DNA of 64,000 nt from Agaricus subrufescens. Taxonomy: Eukaryota > Basidiomycota > Agaricomycetes > Agaricales > Agaricaceae. The stretch lies in contig CM057064.1 in assembly GCA_029945375.1 (NCBI GenBank), positions 434,001 through 498,000 of the forward strand. The letters run 5' to 3'. The translations under genes were made by a program, and so were the position numbers. Below, in pieces: positions 35,093-45,780 of this stretch. The notes below the pieces were generated by a model. That model was not told the origin of the DNA. It made no database searches and saw only the letters and a list, made by a program, of their open reading frames with translations. Positions within the stretch are counted from its first letter, which is position 1. The number at the start of each line of letters is the position of its first letter.

Positions 35093-35160
35093 GGTGCGGG
35101 TTGCGTGCGAAAAAAACATACGCAAGCGAAAACATCTGCGGCACCTGCAAACACATTTAG

Positions 35161-36537
35161 ATGCTCGTCCACCTCTCCACATATCTCTCGCGCTCGCCCA
35201 CTCGTCTTCTCTCCAGGATAAATGCCCTCACGCAACAGTATGCAGGGCGTGATCTGACCCTTTTATTTGCTCTTTCGTCGAACATCCCCGACCCACAGCA
35301 CCTGAGACAAGCCGTAAGTCTCCTGACACAGTTTGACAAGACGCAGACAGTTGGCTGCCTTTCTGGCCGGCTTGGGGGCACAAATATTGGCGGGGCGAAT
35401 GTGGGCCGGGATGCTGTGTCGCTGGCTGTGGCTTTCATGGATTCAGGGGTGGTCAGACCCTTTCGCTCGACGATACCGGGACATGACGAAGTTCAAGTCG
35501 GGAGGTGGCATGCGTTTAGGAAGAGAGATGAACCGGAAAATACAGAGTTCGAGGATCCTCCTGTCTGGGGGGATGAAAAGCCTGTTCCGCTGCCAGAGGA
35601 TCTACAGGCTCTCGAGTGAGTCGCTATCCTGTGTTTAGTGCAGAACGAGTCTGATTCCACTACAGCCCATCACGCGTACAAGGTCTCCTATACTTTAGCG
35701 ATCGTAGGCCAGAAGGCCTTCTCTCGTCTTTCTCCCACTTGCCCGACACCAACAAGGTCAGGGAATACCTATTCACGATAAAACTCTTGTGGCTAAGTAT
35801 TCCTAGCTAGGACTCATAGCTTCTTCCACTCCTTTCATCACTGGTAGACCCGTGACTATGTTCCAAAATCAGGAAATCCTCAGTTCCGGCGCTGTAGGTC
35901 TTGCTTTCATGCAGAAGACGCGTCTTGCTCTGGATTTCTCCGATGTGACGAGACTTAGCAATGTCTTGACGGTCACCCAGAGTGAAGGAAATATGGTTAA
36001 CACCCTAGACAACAAGAACCCTACACAATTGCTCCTTTCCGCAATCAAACAATCGGGGTTGAAGGCGTACGTGCCTGAATCACTCAAAGAGGAGGAGCAG
36101 TTCTCTCTGGCTACGCTAACTTCGAATGGAGAGGTATGTTTCTATTTTCTCTGCGATTATCCTTATTATAACTCAATCCCTAAACATAGATCGATCGTGT
36201 ATACAAAATCACAGCCGGTGATCCATCCCGAGGCAGTATTTCCCTAGACTCTCCAAACGCGCCCACCCCTGGTACCCATGTACAATTCCTTCACCGTCCA
36301 TCATCCCTAGACCCCAAACTTCCTCTCTCACAAATCCCAAGAAGCAGCTTCAGTTTTCTCACCGTATCAGATGACGACAATTCTCGATCTTCAAGTCAGG
36401 AACGAGAATTCGAACTTGTGCTGGAGGATACCTTCCTGGCTTCGAGTGAGAACGGCTTTGTTTTTGAACGTGCTGGAGACTTTGAGGGTGGTAATGTCAA
36501 GTGCTTGTTGGCAGGAAGTCTGGGTTCACTTTCATAA
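35161..36537 (+). CDS. FIST-domain-like protein
   Basis: Four exons from MLVHLSTYLSRSPTRLLSRI (35,161) to a stop at 36,537 (LLAGSLGSLS). Exon 1 ends 35,615 (EDLQALE); exon 2 continues PSRVQGLLYFSDRRPEGLLS; exon 3 starts LGLIASSTPFITGRPVTMFQ; exon 4 starts IDRVYKITAGDPSRGS. The motif order (DLTLLFALSSNIPDP, TVGCLSGRLG, GGANVGRDAVSLAVAFM, LYFSDRRPEGLL, LGLIASSTPFITGRPVTMF, GAVGLAF) matches the N-terminal FIST domain, a putative small-ligand sensory domain; the assignment rests on the pattern. The gene is divergent from the small membrane-protein gene with only 68 bp between start codons. Confidence 0.75.
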
Positions 36538-37501
36538 TACTTTACCAATCGATCACCTTAACGACTATCGAGTTCAATTATTGGGTAACCCTCCTATTTA
36601 ATCACCAATGTTCTTTCTCATCTTTTGACTTTGAACTCAAACTCGGTGTGAACTTTTTCGTTCCGGAGTTATCTGACCATGCGGTACCATGAACTTTTTC
36701 CCAGTCCACTCTTGACGAAACTGGGCACCGAGATCTCAAAATATCCATCGATTCACGTACACAGTGAAGACTCGAAAATCCTCTAGAATTTGGGTTCAAC
36801 TTGCCACTTTTGAGTGTTTACGACGTTCGTTTGTGTGTCAATTTCCTCTTCTTCGTTACCTACACTACCTTTGCTTCAGGCACCAAAACCTGCCGGACGA
36901 TTCATAAAATCAACTTCGGTTTCTCGAAGTTCCATTCAAGACTGAGTTGACACGCAGATTACGAATTAAGTTGAATATATTCTACTCGTATTCCGATCGC
37001 GCCCTACATCTGAAACAGTGATGGCAGTTCGGTATATGGAAGCAATTCTTTGGTTTCTGATACAGTCTACAACTACCACTTGGATTGGTTCAGGTGTGGG
37101 ATCTTATAACTGGGGGCCGCCGTTTCAGGATGTCGAAGATTGGGCACCTTTATTTTGAAAAGTCCTCATAACTGTGGCAAGACTTGAATGCCTCTTTCAA
37201 GAATTATTTTCGGAGAAAACTTAGTACACGAAATTCAGCATAAGGCACTTGGCGTACTACACGCATATGCTTGGGGGTGGTTTGCCTTTCTCACGATTAC
37301 ATCTGCTAGAGAAAATCAAGTATAAAAAAGGTGTGGTTGTGGAGTGAACAGAAGCTTGCTGACAACCTGGTCCAGAATCATTGATTCTGACATGTCCTCG
37401 GTCCTTTGCGGATTAAGTGGTTGCCAACCAGTATATAATCCCCCCATCGTTATTTAGAGTATGAATATATCATTCAGTGTCAAATATTCTAGCTCATCAT
37501 C
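36538..37501. other. Intergenic region with PEBP promoter
   Basis: No gene is supported. A TATATAA lies at about 37,432, some 70 bp before the PEBP start codon, and a CT/AT-rich stretch precedes it. Confidence 0.5.
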
Positions 37502-38300
37502 ATGCGTTTCTCCTTCGGACTCTTGCCCTTGTTCATTCTTGCCATTAAAGCCCAAGACACGAGCATAAGGGCTGTGAGGGAGGCCTTTGAAGCTGCCAAT
37601 GTGAGTAGGTTCATGAGTTTTGAATACAATATTAACGTTCGCCGTAGATTCCTACCGATCTCACAATCAACTTTAACCCGACTGCTCTCCTTGAAGTTAG
37701 CCTTCCCCAAACCACTGGTAGACCGATCACAATTCATGCTGGCGAACAACTTCCCCGTGATGGTGGGTATTTCCACTTCTCGTCACATCATTCTCATTTA
37801 ATCAAGACTATCTCACTATCATCCAGCGACTGCCGGGCCGCCCACTTTCCGAGTCGTTGGCGCAAGAGGCTCTGGTCCTTTCGTCGTCACAGTGGTTGAC
37901 CCTGACGCCCCGACGCCTCAAATGCCTACCTCTGCTCAAATTCGTCATTTCTTAGGAGGAGATTTCCATTTGGATGCAAGAACGGGGTTACTCACCAATT
38001 CAACTCCGGCCGTTAGCGAATTTTTACAACCCACCCCTCCTGCTGGATCTGATGCTCATAGGTTCGTTCTGGTTTCTTTTTTTTAATTCTTATTTTATGG
38101 GCCTTCAAATTGACCTGCAAATTTCGAACAGGTATATTTTCTTGTTATGGAATCAACCTGCTGGATTCGACCAGCAACAAGTTGTGGTGCCTTCTACGCC
38201 GATCAGTTTGTTTAATTTGAGTATTTTTGCTCAGGAAGTCGGTTTAGGGAACCCTATCGCGGGTACTTTCATGTTGGTTGCACCTGACGCGACCGCATAA
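37502..38300 (+). CDS. Secreted PEBP-like protein (phosphatidylethanolamine-binding protein family), copy 1
   Basis: Four exons (37502-37600, 37648-37762, 37827-38061, 38132-38300) give 205 residues. A signal peptide (MRFSFGLLPLFILAIKAQ) is followed by IPTDLTINFNPTALLEV, PPTFRVVGARGSGPFVVTVV, DPDAPTPQMPTSAQIRHFL (the PEBP signature DPDxP and IRHFL), LQPTPPAGSDAHRYIFLLW and FAQEVGLGNPIAGTFMLVA. The ligand-pocket elements DPDAP, H of IRHFLGG and GSDAHRYIFLL are all present. PEBP proteins bind phospholipids or act as protease/kinase regulators; the fungal secreted forms are poorly known. A TATA box lies 70 bp upstream. Confidence 0.93.
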
Positions 38301-39203
38301 ATATTGGGGTTTGTTCAGGCTGCACTTTGTATATCGGCAACGAACTACTATTATGCTTCCTTGATCATACATGTTGCGTGGGACCGGACGAAAAAATTTA
38401 AGGCTCTCCTGACAACTCGAAGCTTTAGTTTGACTTGACCAAGGTTATTGGTCCTTAATTGAATTTAAAAGGCTTTTAATGTATTCCCCGAGGGCCTACC
38501 AAAGGTGCTTACGTTGGGCGCATGATAACTATTTTATGGTGCCTGATACTTGATTCATGGAGTGAACGAAGATAAAGGTTGAGGATTTGCTACTACGGCG
38601 TGAAACACAACAGCATCCAGGCCTGCCTTCTCCTTAAAAATAGCCTCCCTAGCCCTAACACTCATCTCGACATCAGTAGTAGAAGTGAGCCGTGGTAAAA
38701 AAGGGAGGCAAGGATGCCAGACAGCGTTCTGGCAACTTTACCGCCCGTGGGTCCGCATATCTCAGTTACGTCAGGCCCTTCAGCCTCTTTTGGCAGCGAG
38801 AAAGCTACTTGCCTGATAACTTGAGGAAGTCATACGTGAATGTAAGGTGTTTCAGCACTAACATAACAATAGTCGAATACAACTTCGACATTAGTAGTAC
38901 CGCCATGATCTCCGATTACCATTACTCTCTCTGAACAACTGGGTTTATATTTGGATGTTCCAGTGAGATCGAGGTATTCCTGAATCCTGATGGTGTGATT
39001 TAACTCACGCTCTTTGCTTCACTCTCCCACATGTGGGAGATGATGGGACTAAAGAAATGTTGGCCTTCGCTTGGACTCTTGGTGCCTGAACCTATCATAC
39101 GAACTGGTTTATTCAGCAAAGGTGTGCCTGGTTACTGTACAGCAGTACGCGGTAGGGAGTATATATATCTGGATTCAGGACTTGACCAGAGGATACGCAC
39201 GTC
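38301..39203. other. Spacer between the PEBP paralogs
   Basis: About 0.9 kb with no supported gene. A short minus-strand stretch (about 38,680-38,580) reads MSVRAREAIFKEKAGLDAVV but has no family match I recognise. A TATATATA run lies about 45 bp before the second PEBP start codon. Confidence 0.4.
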
Positions 39204-39998
39204 ATGCGTCTATCGATCGCTTTTCTATCACTCTCCACCCTGTTGGTGGGTGCTCAAGATACCAGCATCGCCGCCGTTCAACGAGCGTTTCGGAATGCTA
39301 ATGTTTGTAATTGGGTGACAAGACCGTTGAAAAAGAAGCTTACATTCCGTCTGCTACCAGATTCCCGAGGACCTCTCGATAAAATTTGACCCAAAGGCGC
39401 TCCTTGAAGTAACTTTTCCCGAAAGTGATGCTCGCCCCATCACACTCCATGCAGGTATACAGCTTCCCCGCAACTGTACGTCAGGCGCGCTATGATACCT
39501 TATTATTTCCTGATGACCTAACTGTTTTTATTATCAGCCACCGCCGGTCCACCGATTTTTGGAACCTCTGGCACATCTTGCAATGGACCCTTTGTCGTAG
39601 CGGCAGTTGATCCGGATGCGCCGACCCCTCAAATGCCTACCAATGCCCAAATTCGCCACTTTCTGGGAGGCAATTTCTCTCTTCGAGGAGGTCATGGGCT
39701 ATTGAGTAATTCAACTCCAGCCATCAGTGCATTTAGGCAACCTACGCCTCCAGCTGGGTCTGACGCCCACAGGTTCGCTTTATACTATATTATCGAAGCG
39801 ATAATGATTCATATATCTTATCCGGACAGGTATATCTTCTTATTGTTCAAACAACCTGAAGGGTTTAATGATCAAACCATCGTGACATCTACCACACCAA
39901 CAAATCTGTTTAATATCAGCGCTTTTGCCGAGGAAGTAGGACTAGGAGATCCTATTGCCGGGACGTTTATGCTTGTCGCACCGGATCCAACGGCCTAA
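39204..39998 (+). CDS. Secreted PEBP-like protein, copy 2
   Basis: Same four-exon layout as copy 1. Signal peptide MRLSIAFLSLSTLLVGAQ, then DTSIAAVQRAFRNAN, IPEDLSIKFDPKALLEV, PITLHAGIQLPRN, PPIFGTSGTSCNGPFVVAAV, DPDAPTPQMPTNAQIRHFLG, FRQPTPPAGSDAHRYIFLLF and FAEEVGLGDPIAGTFMLVA, ending PDPTA. The core is strongly conserved with copy 1, while the signal peptide, the ITI/ITL strand and the promoter differ. This is a tandem duplication. A single extra cysteine (TSCNGPF) is found only in this copy. Confidence 0.93.
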
Positions 39999-40586
39999 TT
40001 GCAAAAAAAAAAACTGAACCGATCCTAGCCAGCAAAGTGATATATGCTTGAATGATATCGGGTTTCGGACAAAGTCAGATATTGTGTAAAACTGGTCTGA
40101 CACGAAAATTTAATTTTGTCTATTGTTTGTGTTATCGATTCATCTCTTCAAGAAGTCACAACCATGGGATTGGACATGTCACGGGGAAGTGGAAAAGTGA
40201 AAATCAAAACCATGAAACTGGGCGCACATATAATCCGTTGAAACGGATCAAACCGGAATGTTCGAACTTCCCACCACGGCCGTACAAAGTCCGTATACTC
40301 GATAGCGTAAAGCTATTGCGGCACTAAAAGTAACACCACCACAATGCTTCTTGTCAACTCCAATGACTCAGGCCAGGCCCTAAGGAGCTATCTCTTGCCT
40401 CGTTGCCCATGTATAATATAAATCAAGCGTTGTCATCTGATATACAGCGAGAGAGCGAATTTGTCAAGCATCGATATGAAAGGACACAGGAACAAACCGG
40501 ATTGATTCTTTTGACTCCATGGGTTTGATAATATAGGTATAAAGTCACTCTACTGTGTCTCTGATTTGGGAGAGAATCCCTCCAGC
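39999..40586. other. Intergenic region, promoter of MFS gene 1
   Basis: No gene seen. A short A-run follows the PEBP stop codon. Confidence 0.4.
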
Positions 40587-42808
40587 ATGGAACATACGAA
40601 GTCGCGCCCTAAAAATGATGCAGAAAAACCGATTGTCCAGAGCGAGGTTGATATCGAACATGCGCCAGTAGTAAATGATCCACGCAAATGGTCTTCTATG
40701 AAGAAGGTTCGCCTCGCGAATTTTACTCTACCAGAGATTTGACTGAAATAATGCTATCAGACAATGGTGTTGTTTTTAATCTCGTCCGCATCCATGAGTG
40801 TTGGAATAGTGGCCGCTATTCAGAATCGTAAGTCTTTTGTGTATTTAGGCTCCTCACGTCTTCGATCATTAGCTGTGTCCTGGCAGCTGCGGTCAAAGCT
40901 ATGGAACAAGACCTTCCGGCGACTAGTGGCCAGTTCAGTCTGAGTCTCTCGCTTTTTGTGCTTGTGCAAGGACTCATGCCAATCGCGTGGACTGCTCTGG
41001 GTGAGATTAAGGGTAGAAAAGTGCGTCTCCAAGTTGTGATTGACGCAGTTCTCACGCTGCGTACGGTCAGATCGTCTATCTGTTGGCTTTGGCACTCTCT
41101 ACGGTCGCTGCTATCGCTATTGCTCTGAGCCCATCAATAGGACTGTAAGTGAATATTACTTCCTTGTTACAATGTTTCTAAATCTTTTGGCAAAAGTGTG
41201 ATTGGATTCCGATGTGTCCAGGCAATGGGGTGCGTCTAATGACTGCCGACTCTGTTACCGGAGGGTTGACGTTTCCTCCACGGACGTGACAAAAAGGTCA
41301 TGCGCCTTCCTGGCGGTTGGGGCTGCAACTCTGGCCGATATATATGAACCACACAAGCGTGGGACTAAGGTCAGCCCATACATGATGCAGACTTTTCTCA
41401 GTATCAGGTTCGATTTGCCAACTTAGATGGGAATTTATTATACGGCTCCTCTACTTGGCCCAGTACGTCCACAAATAATGGATTATCCCTTGGCTTATGC
41501 CAGCTTGAAAGTCGCTCGGTCCTATCCTTGGAGGCGGCTTGACTTCCGGGTTCGGATGGAGATCTATCTTCTGGTTCTGTGCTATCATTGGCGGCATCTG
41601 TTTCACTGCGTTTCTCCTACTTTTTCATGACACCTTCAGGAAGGAAAGGAGTTTGACGTATCAGGCTATTGTGAAGCGGCAGCAACTGAAACGGACACCA
41701 GAGACCTATGAACTCCAGCCGGTGTCAGGTCGTGGTTTTGCAGGTAATAGTAGTCCTGTAGTATCAGCGGAAATCAAGATCACTCTTCGGGATGTCAATC
41801 CTCTCAAACCAGTTTACCTTATTCTTCGTCGTTGGAACAATTTAGCGATGCTTTTTGCCACTGGTAAGCACGAATTTATTCGCCAGTCTCGTCAATTTCA
41901 TCGTACGTCATTTCAGGTATTGTCCTTGCGTGGCAGTTGACGATAGTCTACACGATCGCGCGGACTTTGACTTCAAAGTATAATTACGATGCCTGGAAGG
42001 TTGGTTTCACGTCGCTCGCTTATGGAGTTGGTAAGGACCTTGAAATCTTCTCTTTCATGTCATAACGACTCGCGGGCTGCCATCCAGGGGCTCTCTTTGG
42101 AAGTGTTATCGGAGGTAGGCTATCCGACCGGATGCTGCGCAAGATGATGGCAAAAGATGGAGGTCCGATTCAACCCGAAGTCAGTTCGATCGCGATTGCT
42201 TTCTATGTGATTCATTTCCTGATAATTCTGTTGTAAGATACGATTAAAAAGTACGGTATTAAGTATGTTCTTTTTCCCTGCATTTGTCATAGCAGGAGGT
42301 TGGGTGACCCATGCCCACGCCCACATCGTCGTTGTCATCTTGGTACTTTTCGGCGGAGGCTTCTTCTCTGTGTATGTTCTCTGTCATTTATTCGTGAGCA
42401 TAGGAGCAAGCTAATTTCTCGTCTTAGGATGATGTATAGCAGTATGCTTGCCTATATTGTGGATGCCAACGTTGGAAGATCTTCTGGTGCTGTTGCCACA
42501 AGTACTTTCTTTAGGGGAATACTCGCTTTCATCAGCCTTGAGACCGCAGTACCTATGCAGGTGTGGCATTATTTCTTGTTTCTTAACTACCACTGCTTAC
42601 ATGATCATGCCGAAAGGATCATCTGGGCGACGGTAAGCCATACCCCAATTTTTATTGCCATGACGATTGACGCAGTCTTCTAGGATGGATGTACACTATA
42701 TGGGGGTTTATTGTTTCTCTTTCCGGTATTCTTTGCATTTGGACATCTTACAAAGGAGCTGGATGGAGGCAAAGAGCAGAGGACCGTGAAAATAAACAAG
42801 CGAATTAA
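40587..42808 (+). CDS. MFS transporter, Qdr-like drug:proton antiporter type, tandem copy 1
   Basis: An intron-rich gene from MEHTKSRPKNDAEKPIVQ to EDRENKQAN and a stop at 42,806-42,808. The cytosolic N-terminus ends DIEHAPVVNDPRKWSSMKK. Recognisable parts in order: VLFLISSASMSVGIVAAIQN, AMEQDLPATSGQFSLSLSLF, VQGLMPIAWTALGEIKGRK (the MFS signature loop), FLAVGAATLADIYEPHKRG, MGIYYTAPLLGP, SLGPILGGGLTSGFGWRSIF, FHDTFRKERSLTYQAI, a long central loop, RDVNPLKPVYLILRRWNN, YDAWKVGFTSLAYG, MYSSMLAYIVDANVGRSSGA and RGILAFISLETAVPMQ. This matches the DHA1 subfamily near yeast Qdr proteins, plasma-membrane exporters of drugs or metabolites; the substrate cannot be told. Twelve helices are expected. 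Confidence 0.85.
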
Positions 42809-43177
42809 AGTTGATCTATGAACTATCGTATGTCATGCTTATGGCTGGGCAGCCAAGGGTATGGCATAATGTCAGTCACAAGAGATCTAGACTGCCATAC
42901 TTTTGCCTTAGAAAAAGCTGTAGTTCACGTAGTAAAGATAGGGTGAGAATGTTAGTACGTAAGAGGAGCAAATGGTAGGTCGGATCAAACCCGTTACAAT
43001 AATATGTGGCACCGGCACTGTGACCGACTTACCGGCTGCTGCTGACGAGCAAATTTCTTCCCATGCCTTGGTCAAAGTCATGCGTTCCACCTCGCTTGAA
43101 AAGGAGCGGGTTTAGAATGGTTGTGTCGTAGGACTATTCTTCTGACCTTTCTAACCTTTGATGACCAAGTGTTTGGG

Positions 43178-45390
43178 ATGGAACGAGCAGAGTCGCATAA
43201 ATCACACAGCAAAAGTGAACAACAGCCCGTCATCAAGACGAAGGTTGACATCGAACATGTACCAGTGGTGGACGATCCCCGAGTGTGGTCGTTTCTTAAG
43301 AAAGTAAGTGTATTGGATGTTTTTACGATGCGCAATCAACTGCACCCCGCAGACGACAATATTGCTATTAATTTCGTCCGCATCCATGATCGTTGGAATA
43401 GTCAGCGCTATTCAAAATCGTGGGTATCTCCTGCACTATGTCCATCAAGTCACTGGAAGCACCCTCTGGTATGATAGCCGCGGTCCAGGCAATGGAGCAG
43501 GACCTTCCTGCGACCAGTGACCAGTTCAGCTTGAGTATCTCGTTATTTGCTCTCGTACAGGGCCTCATGCCCATTGTATGGAGTGCGATAAGCGAGGTAA
43601 AGGGAAGAAAGGTGCGATTCTCCTTTCACCATGCTTATGATGTTATATGACGTCGTGGCATAGCTTGTCTACCTCATTTCTCTAGCCCTTGTTACAGTTG
43701 CCTCTATCGTAATCGCGGTGAGCCCTTCCATTGGGCTGTAAGTGACTGCCGTTTCTTTGATGAACCTCTCTGAAGCCATGGCGAGTAAAGCGTTATAGGT
43801 TTCCGGTGTATTCAGGCAATGGGGTTCGTATCTTTTGCGTCTCATACAGAAGAGCTGAATCACTGATATACCATTAATTTAAGCACAAGTGCTTTCCTCG
43901 CTATCGGCGCTGCCACTCTAGCCGATATCTATGAGCCACATGAGCGGGGAACCAAGGTTAGATCACGAGTTTGTACTAAACTTATAGATGACATATGGGG
44001 CATGTTATTAGATGGGTATATACTACACAGCGCCTCTCCTTGGCCCGGTAAGCTATCTCTCGTGAGTCGGAAATGTCTATCCTAACTTGACCACCAGTCG
44101 CTAGGTCCTATCCTCGGAGGTGGCCTTACTTCTGGCTTCAGCTGGAGGGCCATCTTTTGGTTCTGCACCATTGTCGGCGGTGTCTGTTTAGTTCTCTTCT
44201 TTTTTCTTTTCCATGACACCTTCAGGGAACAAAGAAGTTTGACTTACCAAGCCATCTTGAAGAGACAGCTACGGGCGAGATCCGAAAAGCTGAAGGCAGA
44301 ACCAAAGAAAGAGAATGCAACCGCGGACGTTACAAGCAGCTGGGTCGACATGAATGAATTAGCAGGAATCAAGATCACGCTTAGAGATGTGAGCCCGCTC
44401 AAACCTATCTATCTCGTTCTCCGCCGCTGGAACAACGTAACCATGTTATTTGTAACCGGTAAGGTGATAGTCGAGATGATTATCCGTGTTTACGTTTTGA
44501 CTTTTTAGGCTTTATGTTTGGATACCAGTCCCTGATAGTATACACAATTGCACGAACATTGACTTCCAAATATCATTATGAAGCCTGGAAGGTCGGATTC
44601 ACATCCCTTGCTTTTGGAATCGGTGAATCTTCACTCTCCACGTTTTCCGTGGTATGACGTATTGACTGAAACAACTTTTGTAGGTTGTCTTTTTGGTAGT
44701 GTCGTAGGAGGAAGGTTATCAGACCACATGAAGGCTAAAAACGGGGGTGAGAGTCAGCCAGAGGTCAGTCTATCTTTTCACTCTTGCCCTTTTCTACGCT
44801 GATTTGTTTTCTTATTCGTCAGACTCGTTTGAAAAGCACTGTGCACAGTGCATTCATTTTCCCTATATTCATAGTTGCCTCTGGTTGGGTGACACAAGCT
44901 CACGTACATGTCGCTGCTGTCATTGTGATGCTTTTTGGGTCAGGGTTTTTTTCTGTGTATGCCCGGCAGTTTTCGTTTTTTGTTTATGATGCATTAACAC
45001 TTCGAGTAGGGTCATGTATAGCAGCATGCTAGCGTACATCGTGGACGCTAATGCTGGGAGATCATCCAGTGCTGTGGCTACCAATAGCGTATTCCGCGGT
45101 ATTTTTGCGTTCATTAGTACCGAAACCGCGGTCCCGATGCAGGTGAATATGGCGTGCTTCTCAAAATATATTTCCTAATCTGTATTGTCAGGATCGCTTG
45201 GGGGATGGTAATTATCCACAGGGTATTGACCGCGTGCCGCACTTAACCCACCTCCCTAGGTTGGATGTACACGATTTGGGGCGGAATTGCTTTGGCCTCT
45301 GGACTACTTTGCATATTGACGTCTTACAAGGGAGCAGAATGGAGACAGAGGGCAGAAGAACAGGAACTTGCTTCCAGCGAACGTACATAA
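43178..45390 (+). CDS. MFS transporter, Qdr-like, tandem copy 2
   Basis: Starts MERAESHKSHSKSEQQPVIK, N-terminal tail ending DIEHVPVVDDPRVWSFLKK, stop at 45,388-45,390 after GAEWRQRAEEQELASSERT. Segments match copy 1 in order: AMEQDLPATSDQFSLSISLF, VQGLMPIVWSAISEVKGRK, FLAIGAATLADIYEPHERG, GPILGGGLTSGFSWRAIFWF, FHDTFREQRSLTYQAIL, RDVSPLKPIYLVLRRWNN, YEAWKVGFTSLAFG, MYSSMLAYIVDANAGRSSSA and GIFAFISTETAVPMQ. Numerous introns of about 50 bp. It is closer to copy 1 than to copy 3. Function inferred as export of small molecules by proton antiport. Confidence 0.85.
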
Positions 45391-45780
45391 ACCTGCCCCG
45401 CCAAGTGGCGCTGTCTTATTTACTGAAGCATCTGTTTGTTTGATCCGACTGCCTCCTTTCATTTACCGGCTTTTTTCGGCGATCGGCACATCGGACACAG
45501 CAGTCCATCAATTTATATTTCAAAAATAGAAACAGCAACAGGAGCCGGCGGCTGTAACTTGTCAAAAGTTAGTAATCGACGACAAATTGCACATGTATGT
45601 ATCAAAAGCCGACCGCGGCGATTCCATGATTCGTCGGGTTCACGGCTCATGATCCGTTATAAAAAATGCGGTACGAGACAAGTGCCATAACAGTCGCCCT
45701 AAATACTCCGGGATCCTGGTATCCTGGTATCCTCTGCCTCCTGATACATTCAGCCAGGTATACCACCTGGTCTCGTGAAG

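Noticed and set aside
38580..38940. Possible gene remnants between the PEBP copies
   Set aside because: Short frames only; no match to PEBP or to any other domain.
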